Assembly (NCBI GenBank): GCA_037974665.1
Contig: CM075765.1
Span: 5,585,501-5,649,500, forward strand
Reading direction: 5' to 3'
Origin: Ehretia macrophylla
Lineage: Eukaryota; Streptophyta; Magnoliopsida; Boraginales; Ehretiaceae
Length of the DNA: 64,000 nucleotides
A program made the translations under genes and the position numbers. The number at the start of each line of letters is the position of its first letter. Position 1 is the stretch's first letter. Below are positions 12,035 through 24,868 of this stretch, piece after piece. A model generated the notes under the pieces. It did no database searches. It worked only from the letters and a program-made list of their open reading frames with translations, and was not told the origin of the DNA.

Positions 12035-12469
12035 CGGCATGAGATTATCCATATGGTAAAACAAGGTTTGCCAATTTGATTGGCTATCGTTTCAACCATT
12101 TCCACCTCCAACAAAAGCCTTAAGAATATTTTATTTCTTGGGAACAATGTCTTATTGTCAAGAGATCCACTGCTAGAGCTCAGGTGAGAAAAGCGGGAGG
12201 CAGAAGACATGGCTAAAGGGGGAAGCTTTGAGAAAGAAGAGTAGAAGATGTGTTTCAAACCAAATCTGACTCTAACACTAATTCTGATAAGATTTGAGAG
12301 AAAGAAAGATGTATTGCAATCCAAATCTAACTCATAACTCTAATTCTAAGATTTGAGAGAGAGAAAGATGTATTGCAATCCAAATCTAAACAGACAAACG
12401 AGACATAACTTGAAGAGAATCTAAAGTGACAAACGATTCCTGTCATATCCTATTATTACAACATGATCA
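12035..12469. mobile_element. Rearranged pararetrovirus debris (leader plus C-terminal pieces)
   Basis: The stretch mixes a leader-like piece read on the minus strand (about 12190-12469) with a small piece of the C-terminal region (about 12040-12190). The same chimera occurs inverted at 24277-24715. This shared rearrangement shows the two sites descend from one sequence. Fossil. Confidence 0.7.
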
Positions 12470-13612
12470 CTTCCTCCTCTCAAGATCCCAGGTCCAGGAC
12501 AACTTATTTTGCAGACTGATGCTTCCCTTGATTTTTAGGTAGCAGTTCTCATTGAAGAAGACAATGGACACAGACAAATCTGTGGTTACAAATCAGGATC
12601 TTTCACACCAGCACAACGCAATTATCCCTTTTTCAAAAGAGAAGTTCTTGCAGTTATTCAGGGAATCAAAAAATTCAAGTTTTATCTTGCTCAGAATCCT
12701 TTTATTATTGAAACAGATTTTAAAGGATTTCAGGGAGTTCTCAAAAGAAAGCAGAATGATATTCCGGATCCACAACTCATCTGATGGACAGAATGGATTT
12801 CCCAGTTCAATTGGATGATGCGACACATCCCAGGCAAAGAGAATACCCTTGCTGATTTTTTCTCTCGCACACCACCATCCGAGAAAGATGTATTGCATGG
12901 TAAATCCAAATGGTCGCACACTCCCATTTTCCCTTGTTCCAAGTCTTATTCCAGGCAGTTCCAGCTCAAATTCAGATCCCACAGATGGCCAGTCTCAGAC
13001 ATTTTATGATTTAAGTATAGATCAATAGGCACAATTTCTCGCAGCCCTTCCTGAGGAGCTTCAACTCAAAATCCTAAGAGCGTTCGCACGTAGCCAGATC
13101 ACTGATTTCTTTGAGGAATTCGTTGAGATCAAGCTCAGACGAATTATTGATCTTTTAAGCTCTGTCTATTATGTTCGCAACGTTGTTCGTGATAATCCCT
13201 AGCATGAAGAACCATGGGATACAATTCTTGATTTCAATAATTATGACTTTTCCAAGATGCAATTCTTGTATCTTTGATATTGGCTTAATTATTATCATAT
13301 GGCAGTTCTTTTTGATCTAGAACTCATTCATAGACATGTTCGTGTGTTCTTGCAGTCTCGTTTTATCAAGCTATTCTCACAGGTATTCCAGTTATTTGAT
13401 CCTCCAACACTCATCACCGGTCAAATTATTCAGTACCAGTAGGTTTTCATCATTCGTCTCACAGAAGTTTGGAATCATGCCATTCCGCCAACCATCATCC
13501 CAATCAACCATTTCCACCTCCGACAAGAGTCTTGGGAATATTTTATTTCTTGGGAACAAAGTCTTACTGTCAAGAGAGCCACAGCTAAAGCTCATGGTCT
13601 AGATGTTTCTGA
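12470..13612 (+). mobile_element. Endogenous pararetrovirus fragment: RNase H and C-terminal region
   Basis: This plus-strand fragment of the caulimovirid-like family starts within RNase H and runs into the C-terminal region. It meets the minus-strand array at 13613. Inverted, it matches L3 (23153-24276). Broken, with several breaks. Confidence 0.85.
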
Positions 13613-13759
13613 CCACTAAGAGGAAGGTGAGAGAAGCGGGAGGCGGAAGACATGGCTAAAGGCTAAGGGTAGAAAGAAGGAAGATGTAAGCTGTTTAAGA
13701 GAAAGAAAGATGTGTTTCAATCCAAATCTGACTCTGCCCCTTTAGTCAGAGGTTCTTCA

Positions 13760-13768
13760 TTATTTATA
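13760..13768 (-). promoter_or_regulatory. TATA box in L1 leader
   Basis: Minus strand TATAAATAA, following TTTGCC, is at the same leader position in every unit. It lies about 150 bp before the next primer-site position, as expected for a pararetrovirus pregenomic promoter. Confidence 0.6.
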
Positions 13769-16700
13769 GGCAAACCATTACAACGCCTAATAATACAAAG
13801 CGGAATCTTTACTATTCCTGACAAGGACTAAAGCAACTTCTTTTAATAAAGAAAAAGCTGATACGACAAAAAAAGATTCCTAATAATTCACAATAAGACA
13901 AACCTGACGCGACAAAAGCGGTTTCCTTTAATAAAGGAAATCTCACTTATTACAAACAAACAAACGAGACATGACATAAAGGGAATCTGTAGTGACAAAA
14001 GATTCCTGTTATATCCTATTATTACAACTTGACAAACCTATTTACATGACACGAAGCTTCATCATGGGGTCCACCCGGGATTCCTGGAATCCTGTCTTTA
14101 ATGAGTCACTATCTGTCATTATTGAGATCAATATCATCCCACTCCTGACTGTTTTGGCTAAGATCTCCCCCCACGGGTCGTAGTCAGACCTAAAGTCTAC
14201 AGTGGAATAGACATCTTCTTGAGAAAAATTCTAGAAGGCAAGAATATGCTCATGAAAAGTGGCGCTATCAGGAAAGCGGACGTGCCAAAATTCTCGGGGA
14301 TTAGAAACATCTAGGCCATGAGCTCTAGTAGTGTCTCTCTTGACAGTAAGACATTTTTTCCAAGAAATAAAATATTCCCGAGGCTCTTGTCAAAGCCGGA
14401 AATGGTTGATTGGGATGATGGTTGGCGGAATGGCACGATTCCAAACAACTGTGAGGCTAATGATGAAAACCTGCTGGTGCTGAATAATTTGACCGGTGAT
14501 AAGTGTTGGAGGATCAAATGACTAGAATATCTATAAGAATAACTTGATAAAACGGGACTGCGGGAACACACAAACATGTCTCTGAATGAGTTCTGGATCA
14601 AAAAGAACTGCCATAGGATAATAATTAAGCCAATACCAAAGATACAAGAATTGCATCTTGGAAAAGTCATAATTATTGAAATCAAGAACTGTATCCCATG
14701 GTTCTTCATGCTAGGATTATCACGAACAACGTTGCGAACATAATAGACAGAGCTTAATAGATCAATAATTCGTCTGAGCTTGATCTCAACGAATTCTTCA
14801 AAGAAATCAGTGATCTGGCTACGTGCGAACGCTCTTAGGATTTTAAGTTGAAGCTCCTCAGGAAGGGCTGCGAGAAATTGTGCATGTTGATCTAGACTTA
14901 AATCATAAAATGTCTGAGACTGGCCATCAATGAGATCTGGATTTGAGTTGAAACTGCCTGGAATAAGACCTGGAACAAGGAAATATGGGAGTGTGCGACC
15001 ATTTAGATTTACCACGCATACAGCTTTCTCGAATGGTGGTGTGCGAGAGAGAAAATCAGCAAGGATATTCTCTTTTCCTGGGATGTATCGCATTGTCCAA
15101 TTGAATTGAGAAATCCATTCTGTCCATTGGATGAGTTGTGGATTCGAAATATCATTCTGCTTTCTTTTGAGAATTCCCTGAAATCTTTTAAAATCTGTTT
15201 CAATAATAAAAGGATTATGAGCAAGATAAAACTTGAATTTTTTTATTCCCTGAATAACTACAAGAACTTCTCTTTTGAAAGAGGGATAATTACGCTGTGC
15301 TGGTGTGAAAGATCCTGATTTGTAACCACAGACTTGTCTGTGTCCATGGTCTTCTTCAATGAGAACTGCTGCCCAAAAATCAAGGGAAATATCAGTCTGC
15401 AAAATGAGTTGTCCTGGACCTGGGATCTTGAGATGAAGAAGTACTTTGCATAACTCCTTTAGCTTTTGAACTGCAACTACGGCTTCTAGAGACCAATTTT
15501 CAATGTTGAATTTTCGGAGGTACTTGAAAATCTGGCTGGTGTAGTTGGCCAATGATGGGATATGCGATGAGGCATAATTGATCAATCCAAGGAACTGCTG
15601 GATCTGAGTAACAATGTTGAGCTTATCAGGAAAGTCGAGGACATTACTTGATATGTGGTCCTGTAAGAGAATGTGTCCTTCTCTTATCTGCAAACCAAGA
15701 AAATCAATAGCATTTAGACCAATTTTCATTTTGGATTCAGCAAGAACTAATCCATGCTGGTAGGTTAGCTCTTGGAATTGTCGGAGATGTTGGTGGTATT
15801 CTTCAGTTGTGTTACTGAATACCAAAACATCATCAATGTAGACAATACAGTGCTGCGCAAGGGGTTGATACACATCATCCATTCTGTGTTGGAACTCCTA
15901 CGGTGCATTCTTGAGACCGAATGGCATGACGTTCCATTCATAATGTCCCTGTGGAACAACAAAAGAAGTTTTAAATCTATCAGCTTCAATAATACCAATC
16001 TACCAAAATTCAGATTTCATATCAAATTTGGATAAGAATTTGGCTTTGGATAGCTTCTGAAGGAGTTGTTCCTTTCTTGGAAGAGGGTATCTAATATCTT
16101 GCAATTGATCATTGAGTTGGCGATAATTTATCACCAATCTTTTCTTTCTTCGGACTTGTTCAGATCTTTTGTTGACATAAAATGCATGACTTGCCCATGA
16201 AGATCTGGATGGTCGGATGAGACCTTGCTCAAGTAGTGTCTGAATTTCAGCTTGACAAAGATCTTTATCTTTTGGCATTCCTAGATGAGAGACGGTTTGG
16301 TGTGGCATCTGCCAATTTTCTTTGTAAGGTAGAAAGACAAAGTATTTCTCTCTTTCCCAAAACTTGTTTGGAAGACCACCACAACAGGAAAGGAGGAGGC
16401 TTCTTTCTTTAGCAAATTCATCATCTTGAATTGCTGAAACTTGTGAGGGCAATTTTTGTAAGGATACCCAAGGGGTATACTGATTATGTAGGAATTGAAA
16501 ACCATCTGTCTGAAATAAGAATGGAGCAAGTAAGGTGATGAAATCCATTCCTAAGAGAATGTCTTCACAGCATTGATCATACTAGTAAAAGCTGTGTTGA
16601 ACTGAGACATCTAGGGATAAGTGTATGGGAATGGTCATAGAATGTGCTTCACTTGCAAATCCACTACCAGAAGCAGTGATAAAGTTGCTCTGGAGGATAT

Positions 16701-19700
16701 CCAAAATTTAGGTGGAAGACACTTGGATTTCATGAAAGAAATACATGAACCTGTGTCTAGAAGTACAGTAACGGTGATAGGAACATATCCTGGAGGGTTT
16801 ACAACATGCTTTATGTATGGCTTATAGATCTGTCTTGGGGTAAAGGTAGCTTTGGAAGTGGTAAGGATTGGTTGCTCAGTGGTTTTGTGTATTTTGGCTA
16901 TAGAGAGGGTTGGTTCAGAATCAGAGGATTCGAATTCTGATGTGAGATCTGAGGATGAGGCTGTATCAAGGTTAAGGACGGCTTGATCTGGTTCGGAAGT
17001 CCATGTGTATATCTGGTCATCAAAGTTTTGAGTTAAGATAAACTGAACAAGCTTGCCTGGTAACTTCTTGGACTTTTTGAGGTAACAATCTTTTGCAAAA
17101 TGTCCTTTCTTTCACAAAGAAAACATTTAGTGGAAGAGGAAGGTTTTGCTATTTTCTTCACAAATCTGAACTTCTTGAAAGGTTTTCTGGACTTGTGAAA
17201 CCTTTTCTGATGTTTGTGCCTCTTGTATTTGTGACACGAATATGGAGAGTAGCTGTGAGTATGACAGCCAAACTTTTGAAAATCTTTTCTGCAAAAGGTA
17301 TCCATTGTTTTCTGCTCATTGCTTTTGAGAAGTTTGCCAAGTCGTTTGGACTCGCACTGATCTTGAATGAGCTTTCTGGCCATCTGGTACAAGTGAGCAA
17401 GACTCACCTGTCTTAGATCTGCAATATTGGCTCGTTTGAACTCTGTTTCGCGTAATTCAGGAAATGGTTGTGGCATGTTAAAGACGAACGCCTTCTTGAT
17501 GGTTTCTGTATTTTTCCCAAAGATAAAATACAATGTTTCCTGTCTGAGATAGTAATCTCCAAGTTTTGCAACATCACAGCATTTGTTGAGTAAGAACTCA
17601 TTTTCTGCTTTCTCAATCTCCTAGGCTGCTTGTCCTACGAAAATGGTTCGTAGACATCTTAAAAACATCTGGATAGGATCTGCATATGTGAGGATGATCT
17701 ATCTTTCTTCTTCTGTCAGCATCCTTGTCCACCAACTGCGAAGTGATTGTAAAAGCAGCGATAAGACGGTCAATGATATCTCTTATCTCAAGAGTAGGAT
17801 TTCGGAGAGATTCTCCATTTATCCATGCATCCATTTTCTCAAGATATTTGAGTCTGTCATCAGGATGAATTGCATCAATGTTCCAGAATTGCTTGTGATC
17901 TGGAGCATATGGGATGAAAACTTTTCCTTCAATATGTTGTTCTCTTTGAGGTTGTTGTTGTGGAACCTGTGGGACTTGTGCTTGTGTTTGGTTCCAGTGT
18001 TCTCCTGCTTGGGAAGTTTCTTCTTGGTCACTGGTTGCTTCTAAATCATCAGGATTAGGTTGTACAGGGTTGTGTGTACGTGTTCTTGTGGTGTCCGTGT
18101 AGAACGGAATCACAAGAGTTTGCATAAAAACTAGCCCTTTGTATAGAGGAATCGTTTGAGATGATGAATCATTTTCAAATGGATCAAAGGAATCAAAGGA
18201 CGAAATGACTGAGGAAATCTCACTAGGACCTTCTTTCTCGTCTTCATCACCCTACCCAGTTGGGATTATTTTTTCTTTGGAGAGATAATATGGAGGTGGT
18301 GTGAGATCAACCCAATAAGCTTTTTCGCAATTTCCACTTGGTATCCAGACTGCATGATCTGGCTTTGGTTTACGCTTCCAACGATGAGAGGACTGCTTCT
18401 TTGGCTTAGTCGGCTGTTTGAGCTTTGCAGCGAGTCATTCTCTTTTTCTCTTGAACTCGTCTGAATCAAGATAATGCTTCTTTGAAGAAGATTTCTCCAA
18501 GTTGATCATATTGACAGTGTTCCAAGAATGAACTTGTCCGGAAGGGTTCCGAACTGGAGCGGCTTTCTGGAGTTTCTTCTAGTTAATTGAAGTTGTCTGA
18601 TGGTATATGTGATTCATGTGGAAAGCCTTGTGGAGGTCACTATATTGGTCATAACAACCTTGTCTGAGATGATCATGGGCTTCTTTTGTCCATGCAACAT
18701 GTTCCCTAAGATCTGACCATATCTTTTGAATGGCAGCATTCTGAGCTTTTGTATTCATGTTGCTCCAATTGATTGCTGACTCGATTTGTCCAACATCTTG
18801 TGGTCTAGTTTTGGTAACTTGCCATTTACCAACATATGCTTTGTCGGCTTCTCTTGTACAATAGATGTCTTCAGAAAAATTAACAGAACATATATATCTA
18901 GAGGACCTAGATCTGGTAGCAAAGGGTTTTCTGACACAGTGTGGATAGGACTGAGGATGTCCAGTAAGTTGGCATTTTTCACATGGTTCAGCTGGTTGGG
19001 ATTCAGCTGGAAATGATATGGCGACACGACTTGGTTCTAGAGGATGTCTAGAGATTCTTGGTGAATCATGGATGATTGGTCGGTTATGGCTTATTTTATA
19101 ATCATTTTTCCATCGAGGAGGGAAGGTGAGTTCATGTTTGGTGTAGATCTTTGGTTGGGTAACATAACTATTACCTAACACGTGGACTTGAGGCTTACAG
19201 TTGTGGTCCATGGAAAAGAGATGGGTTTGAACTTTATAGGTCATGAAATGATGGAGTGCTACAACAGTTTCATTTGGGTTCATATCAGCTCCATAAAGTT
19301 GGATAATGACCTGTATGGTTTGAGAAAGAGTAGGACGGGAAAGATCAAGGGTGAAATTTGGTTCAACCTGGATAAGGACATGGCTATTGTGAAGACCTGC
19401 TTCAACGGCACAGATGAGTGCATCATCAAACTTACGCCACCTGGTATCTAGTAAATAGACTAGACATGAAACATTTTTTCCAGCAAGGAAACTAGGCTGT
19501 AAGGCTAGACGAATGGCTCCAAGGTGTAAACTTTTGTAACCTTATGTCTATATCTACGAAGATCAGGTTCAGAAAGTATGGGGAGATAGGTTTCTGAGCG
19601 GGAAGAGGATACGGATTGTACAGAGACTGTAGAGGATTTGTACACGGCTGTAAAGGCTGCTAGTTTGATAGGTAATAGAGATTTGAACTTTTGTGTGAGT

Positions 19701-20040
19701 TGGAAAGATTGGTAATATGAGTATGGGTTTAACGGAGAGAGTTTGAAGAGTTCTCCTGGTTTTGTAGATGGAGGTGTTTGGGTTATGTCTCCCTCATAGT
19801 GAGATGCGGAATGATCAAAGGAAGTGACTTCAGAGTTGTTAGCAACAACTTCTTGTTCTGGCAAGGGAAAGTCAGCCATGGTGGATACACTGGTCACAAC
19901 AGGACTTACTGTTGGACTTACTGCGCCTTTCATTCACTCTTTAACGGCTATTGCCCTATTGCCAAAGACTTTAGTATTCAACACACAAGTGTAGTTTTAA
20001 GACCTTCAATACCAGAATAGGGAAGTGCTACAGTTAACTA

Positions 20041-20053
20041 GGCTCTGATACCA
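20041..20053 (-). other. Primer-binding site opening unit L1
   Basis: Minus strand reads TGGTATCAGAGCC, matching tRNA-Met; the leader of L2 lies immediately upstream, so L2 and L1 are joined head to tail. Confidence 0.85.
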
Positions 20054-20257
20054 CTAAGGGGAAGGTGAGAGAGCGGGAGCCGGAAGACATGGCTAAAGGC
20101 TAAAGGTAGAGAAAAGGAAGATGTAAGCTGTTTGAGAGAAAGAAAGATAAGTTTCAATCCAAATCTGACTCTAACTTTAATTCTGATAAGATTTGAGAGA
20201 AAGAAAGATGTATTGAAATCCAAATCTGACTCTGCCCCTTTAGTCAAGGGTTCTTCA

Positions 20258-20266
20258 TTATTTATA
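20258..20266 (-). promoter_or_regulatory. TATA box in L2 leader
   Basis: Minus strand TATAAATAA after TTTGCC; same leader position as in the other units. Confidence 0.6.
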
Positions 20267-22453
20267 GGCAAACCATTACAAAGCCTAATAATACAAAGCG
20301 GAATCTTTACTATTCCTGACAAGGACTAAAGCAGTTTCCTCTAATAAAGGAGAAGCTGACATGACATAAAGTGATTCCTAATAATTCACAATAAGACAAA
20401 CCTGACACAACAAAAGTGGTTTCCTTTAATAAAGGAAATCTCACTTATTACAAATAGACAAACGAGACATGACATAAAGGGAAACTGTATTGACAAAAGA
20501 TTCTTGTCATATCCTATTATTACAATATGACAAACCTATTTATATGACACGAAGCCTCATCATGGGGTCCACCTGGGATTCCTGGAATCATGTCTGCAAT
20601 GAGTCACTATCTGTCATTATTGAGATCAATATCATCCCACTCTTGACTGTTTTGGCTAAGATCCCACCCATTTGGGATAATCTTCTCTTTGGAGAGATAA
20701 TGAGGAGGAGGTGAGAGCTCAACCCAATAAGCTTTTTTGCAATTTCTACTTGGTATCCAAACTGCATGATCTGGCTTTGGGTTATGCTTCCAAGGATGAG
20801 AGGACTGCTTCTTCGGCTTTGCAGGCTATTTGAGATTTGTAGCGAGTCGTTCTCATTTTCTTTTGAACTCATCTGAATCAAGATAATACTTCTCGGATGA
20901 AGATTTCTGCATGTTGATCATGTTGACACTGTTACAAGAGCGAACTTGTCCGGAAGGGTTCCGAACTGGAGCGGCTTTCTGGAGTCTCTTCCAGTTAATT
21001 GGAGTTATCTGATGGTATATGTGATTCTTATGGAAAGCCTTGTAGAGGTCATTATATTGGTCATAACAACCTTGTCTGAGATGATCATGGGCTTCTTTTG
21101 TCCATGCAACATGTTCCCTGAGATCTGACCATATCTTTTAAATGGCAGCATTCTGAGCTTTTGCATTCATGTTGCTCCAATTGATTGCTGACTCGATTTG
21201 TCCAACATTTTGTGGTCTGGTTTTGGTAACTTGCCATTTACCAACATATGCATTGTCGGCTTCTCTTGTACAATAGATGTCTTCAGGAAAATTAACAGAA
21301 CAGACATATCTAGAGGACCTAGATCTGGAAGCAAAGCGTTTTCTGGCACAGTGTGGACAAGACTGAGGATGTCCAACAAATTGGCATTTTTCACATGGTT
21401 CAGCTGGTTGGGATTCGGTTGGAAATGATATGGTGACATGACCTAGTTCTAGAGGATGTCTAGATATTCTTGGTGAATCATGGATGATTGGTCGGTTATG
21501 GCTTTTTTCATAAGCATTTTTCCATCGAAGAGGGAAAGTGAGTTCATGTTTGGTGTAGATCTTTGGTTGGGTAACATTACTATTACTTAACACGTGGACT
21601 CGAGGCTTACAGTTGTGGTCCATGGAAAAGAGATGGGTTTGGACTTTATAGGTCATGGAATGATGTAGTGCTACAATAGTTTTATTTGGGTTCATATCAG
21701 CTCCATAAAGTTGGATAAGGACATGTATGGTTTGAGAAAGGGTAGGATGGGAAAGATCAAGGGTGAAGTTTGGTTCAACCTGGATGAGAACATGGCCATT
21801 CTGAAGACCTGCTTCAACGGCACAGATGAGTGCATCATCAAACTTACACCACCTGGTATCTAGTAAAGAGACTAGACATGAAACATTTTTTCTGGCAAGG
21901 AAATTAGGCTGTAAGGCTAGACGAATGGCTCCAAGATATAAACCTTTGTAACATTTCTGTCTATATCTACGGAGATCAGATTCAGAAAGTATGGGAAGAT
22001 AGGTTTATGAGCGGAAAGAGGATACGGATTGTACAAAGACTGTAGAGGATTTGTACACGGCTGTAAGGGCTACTGGCTTGATAGGTAATAGAGATTTGAA
22101 ACTTTTGTGTGAGTTGGGAAGTTTGGTAATATGAGTATGGCTTTAACGGAGAGAGTTTGAAAAGTTCTCCTAGTTTGGTAGATAGAGGTGTTTGGGTTAT
22201 GTCTACCTCAAAATGAGATGCGGAAAGATCAAAGGAAGTGACTTCAGAGTTGTTAGCAACAACTTCTTGTTCTGGCAGGGGAATGTCAACCATGGTGGAT
22301 ACATTGGTCACAATTGGACTTACTGCGGGACTTACTGTGCCTTTTATTCACTCTTTAACGGCTATTGCCCTATTGCCAAAGACTCTAGTGTTCAATACAC
22401 AAGTGTAGTTTAAGACCTTCAATACCAGAATAGGGAAGTGTTACAGTTAACTA

Positions 22454-22466
22454 GGCTCTGATACCA
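22454..22466 (-). other. Primer-binding site opening unit L2
   Basis: Minus strand TGGTATCAGAGCC, directly after the leader of L3. Confidence 0.85.
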
Positions 22467-24276
22467 CTAAGAGGAAGGTGAAAGAAGCGGGAGACGGAAG
22501 ACATGGCTAAAAGCTAAGGGTAGAGAGAAGGAAGATGTAAGCTGTTTGAGAGAAAGAAAGATGTGTTTCAATCTAAATCTGACTTTGACCCTTTAGTCAG
22601 GGGTTCTTCATTATTTATAGGCAAACCATTACAAAGCCTAAAAATACAAAGCGGAATCTTTACTATTCCTGACAAGGACTAAAGTAGTTTCCTTTAATAA
22701 AGGAAAAGCTGACATGACAAAAAGAGATTCCTAATAATTCACAATAGGACAAACCTGGCGTGACAAAAGCGGTTTTCTTTAATAAAGGAAATCTCACTTA
22801 TTATAAACAGACAAACGAGACATGATATAAAGGGAATCTGTAGTGACAAAAAAATCTTGTCATATCCTATTATTACAACATGATAAACCTATTTACATGG
22901 CACGAAGCTTCATCATGGGGTCCACCTGGGATTCTTGGAATCCTGTCTGCAATAAGTCACCATCTGTCATCATTAAGATCAATATCATCCCACTCCTGAC
23001 TGTTTTGGCTAAGATCTCCCCCTACAGGTCGTAGTCAGACCAAAGATCTGCAGTGGAATAGCCATTTTCTTGAGAAAAATTCTGCAAGGCGAGAAGATGC
23101 TCATAAAAAGTGGGGCTATCAGGAAAACAGACGTGCCAAAATTCTCGGGGATCAAAAACATCTAGACCATAAGCTCTAGCAGTGGCTCTCTTGATAGTAA
23201 GACATTGTTCCCAAGAAATAAAATATTCCCAAGGTTCTTGTCGGAGGTGGAAATAGTTGATTGGGATGATGGTTGGCGGAATGGCACGATTCCAAACATC
23301 TGTGAGGCGAATGATGAAAACCTGCTGGTGCTGAATAATTTGACAGGTGATGAGTGTTGGAGGATCAAATGACTAGAATACCTATGAGAATAGCTTGATA
23401 AAACGGGACTTCTCTGAATGAGTTCTGGATCAAAAAGAACTACCATAGGATAATAATTAAGCCAATACCAAAGATACAATAATTGCATCTTGGAAAAGTC
23501 ATAATTATTGAAATCAAGAATTGTATCCCAGGGTTCTTCATGCTGGGGATTATCATGAACAACATTGCGAACGTAGTAGATAGAGCTTAAAAGATCAATA
23601 ATTCGTCTGAGCTTGATCTCAACGAATTCCTCAAAGAAATCAGTGATCTGGCTGCGTGCGAACGCTCTTAGGATTTTGAGTTGAAGCTCCTCAAGAAGGG
23701 CTGCGAGAAATTGTGCCTGTTGATCTAGACTTAAATCATAAAATGTCTGAGACTGGCCATCAGTGGGATCTGAATTTGAGCTGGAACTGCCTGGAGTAAG
23801 ACCTTGAACAAGGGAATATGGGAGTGTGCGACCATTTGGATTTACCATGCAATACATCTTTCTCAGATGGTGGTGTGTGATAGAGAAAATCAGCAAGGAT
23901 ATTCTCTTTGCCTGGGATGTGTCGCATCGTCCAATTGAATTGGGAAATCTATTCTGTCCATCGGATGAGTTGTGGATCCGGAATATCATTCTGCTTTCTT
24001 TTGAGAATTCCCTGAAATCCTTTAAAATCTGTTTCAATAATAAAAGGATTCTGAGCAAGATAAAACTTGAATTTTTTGATTCCTTGAATAACTGCAAGAA
24101 CTTCTCTTTTGAACGAGAGATAATTGCGCTGTACTGGTGTAAAAGATCCTGATTTGTAACCACAGATTTGTCTATGTCCATTGTCTTCTTCAATGAGAAC
24201 TGCTGCCCAAAAATCAAGGGAAGTATCAGTCTGCAAAATGAGTGGTCCTGGACCAGGGATCTTGAGAGGAGGAAGT
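22467..24276 (-). mobile_element. Endogenous pararetrovirus unit L3 (RNase H to leader)
   Basis: L3 is the outermost unit of the minus-strand array. It holds RNase H (about 24276-23890), C-terminal region (about 23880-23030) and leader (about 22990-22467). It runs straight into the primer site of L2. At its high-coordinate end it meets the rearranged debris of the right arm. Broken, with several breaks. Confidence 0.85.
22611..22619 (-). promoter_or_regulatory. TATA box in L3 leader
   Basis: Minus strand TATAAATAA after TTTGCC. Leader of the single-block type, like R4 and L1. Confidence 0.6.
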
Positions 24277-24715
24277 GACCATGTTGTAATAATAGGATAT
24301 AACAGGAATCGTTTGTCACTTTAGATTCTGTTCAAGTCATGTCTCGTTTGTCTATCTAGATTTGGATTGCAATACATCTTTCTCTCTCTCAAATCTTATC
24401 AAAATTAGAGTTAGAGTTAGATTTGGATTGCAATACATCTTTCTTTCTCTCAAATCTTATCAGAATAAGTGTTAGAGTCAGATTTGGTTTGAAACACATC
24501 TTCTACTCTTCTTTCTCAATGCTTCCCCCTTTAGCCATGTCTTCTGCCTCCCGCTTCTCTCACCTGAGGTCTAGCAGTGGTTCTCTTGACAATAAGACAT
24601 TGTTCCCAAGAAATAAAATATTTCCAAGGCTCTTGTCGGAGGTGGAAATGGTTGAAACGATAGCCAATCAAATTGGCAAACCTTGTTTTACCATGTGGAT
24701 AATCTCATGCCGTTT
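24277..24715. mobile_element. Rearranged pararetrovirus debris (right arm)
   Basis: Leader-like sequence on the plus strand (about 24277-24565) is followed by a minus-coding C-terminal piece (about 24565-24660). It mirrors 12035-12469. Fossil. Confidence 0.7.
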
Positions 24716-24868
24716 GTAAGATTTACTTGTAAAATGATATCAAATTGACAAACCTTGTTGTATGTGTTGATAGTTCATGTGTGCATTGTGTCAATATATA
24801 ATTCATTCATATGCCAAATATATATGGTGGGAGATTTAATTTGGAGCCATTTGAGGTTGTAGTATCTA

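Larger units (their letters stand above)
11679..13612. repeat. Left inverted arm (~1.93 kb)
   Basis: Reverse-complementary to 23153-25068. The arm contains the end of the Mutator-like element with its target-site copy, the unassigned segment, the rearranged debris and a pararetrovirus fragment. The two arms enclose about 9.5 kb. Confidence 0.8.
13613..20053 (-). mobile_element. Endogenous pararetrovirus unit L1 (complete layout, ~6.4 kb)
   Basis: A caulimovirid-like genome unit in full order. Minus-strand parts, approximately: primer site 20053-20041, movement protein 19933-18560, spacer and coat protein 18450-17030 with a zinc knuckle near 17100, aspartic protease 16830-16560, RT 16550-15700, RNase H 15650-15030, C-terminal region 15020-14100, leader 14050-13613. 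Family evidence: 30K-type movement protein, YIDDVLVF in RT (near 15830), RNase H of the Caulimoviridae/Gypsy type, tRNA-Met primer site, no integrase and no LTRs. Layout suggests a single polyprotein, as in petuvirus or florendovirus relatives; genus is not assigned. Broken, with roughly ten breaks. Confidence 0.88.
20054..22466 (-). mobile_element. Endogenous pararetrovirus unit L2 (short unit)
   Basis: L2 is joined head to tail between L3 and L1. It holds the primer site (22466-22454), movement-protein part (about 22340-21140), part of the spacer before the coat protein (to about 20700) and the leader (about 20640-20054). The coat protein to C-terminal parts are not present, making it about 2.4 kb. 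Its layout is the same as R5. The leader carries the duplicated type of GATTTGGATTG motif block. Broken, with several breaks. Confidence 0.85.
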
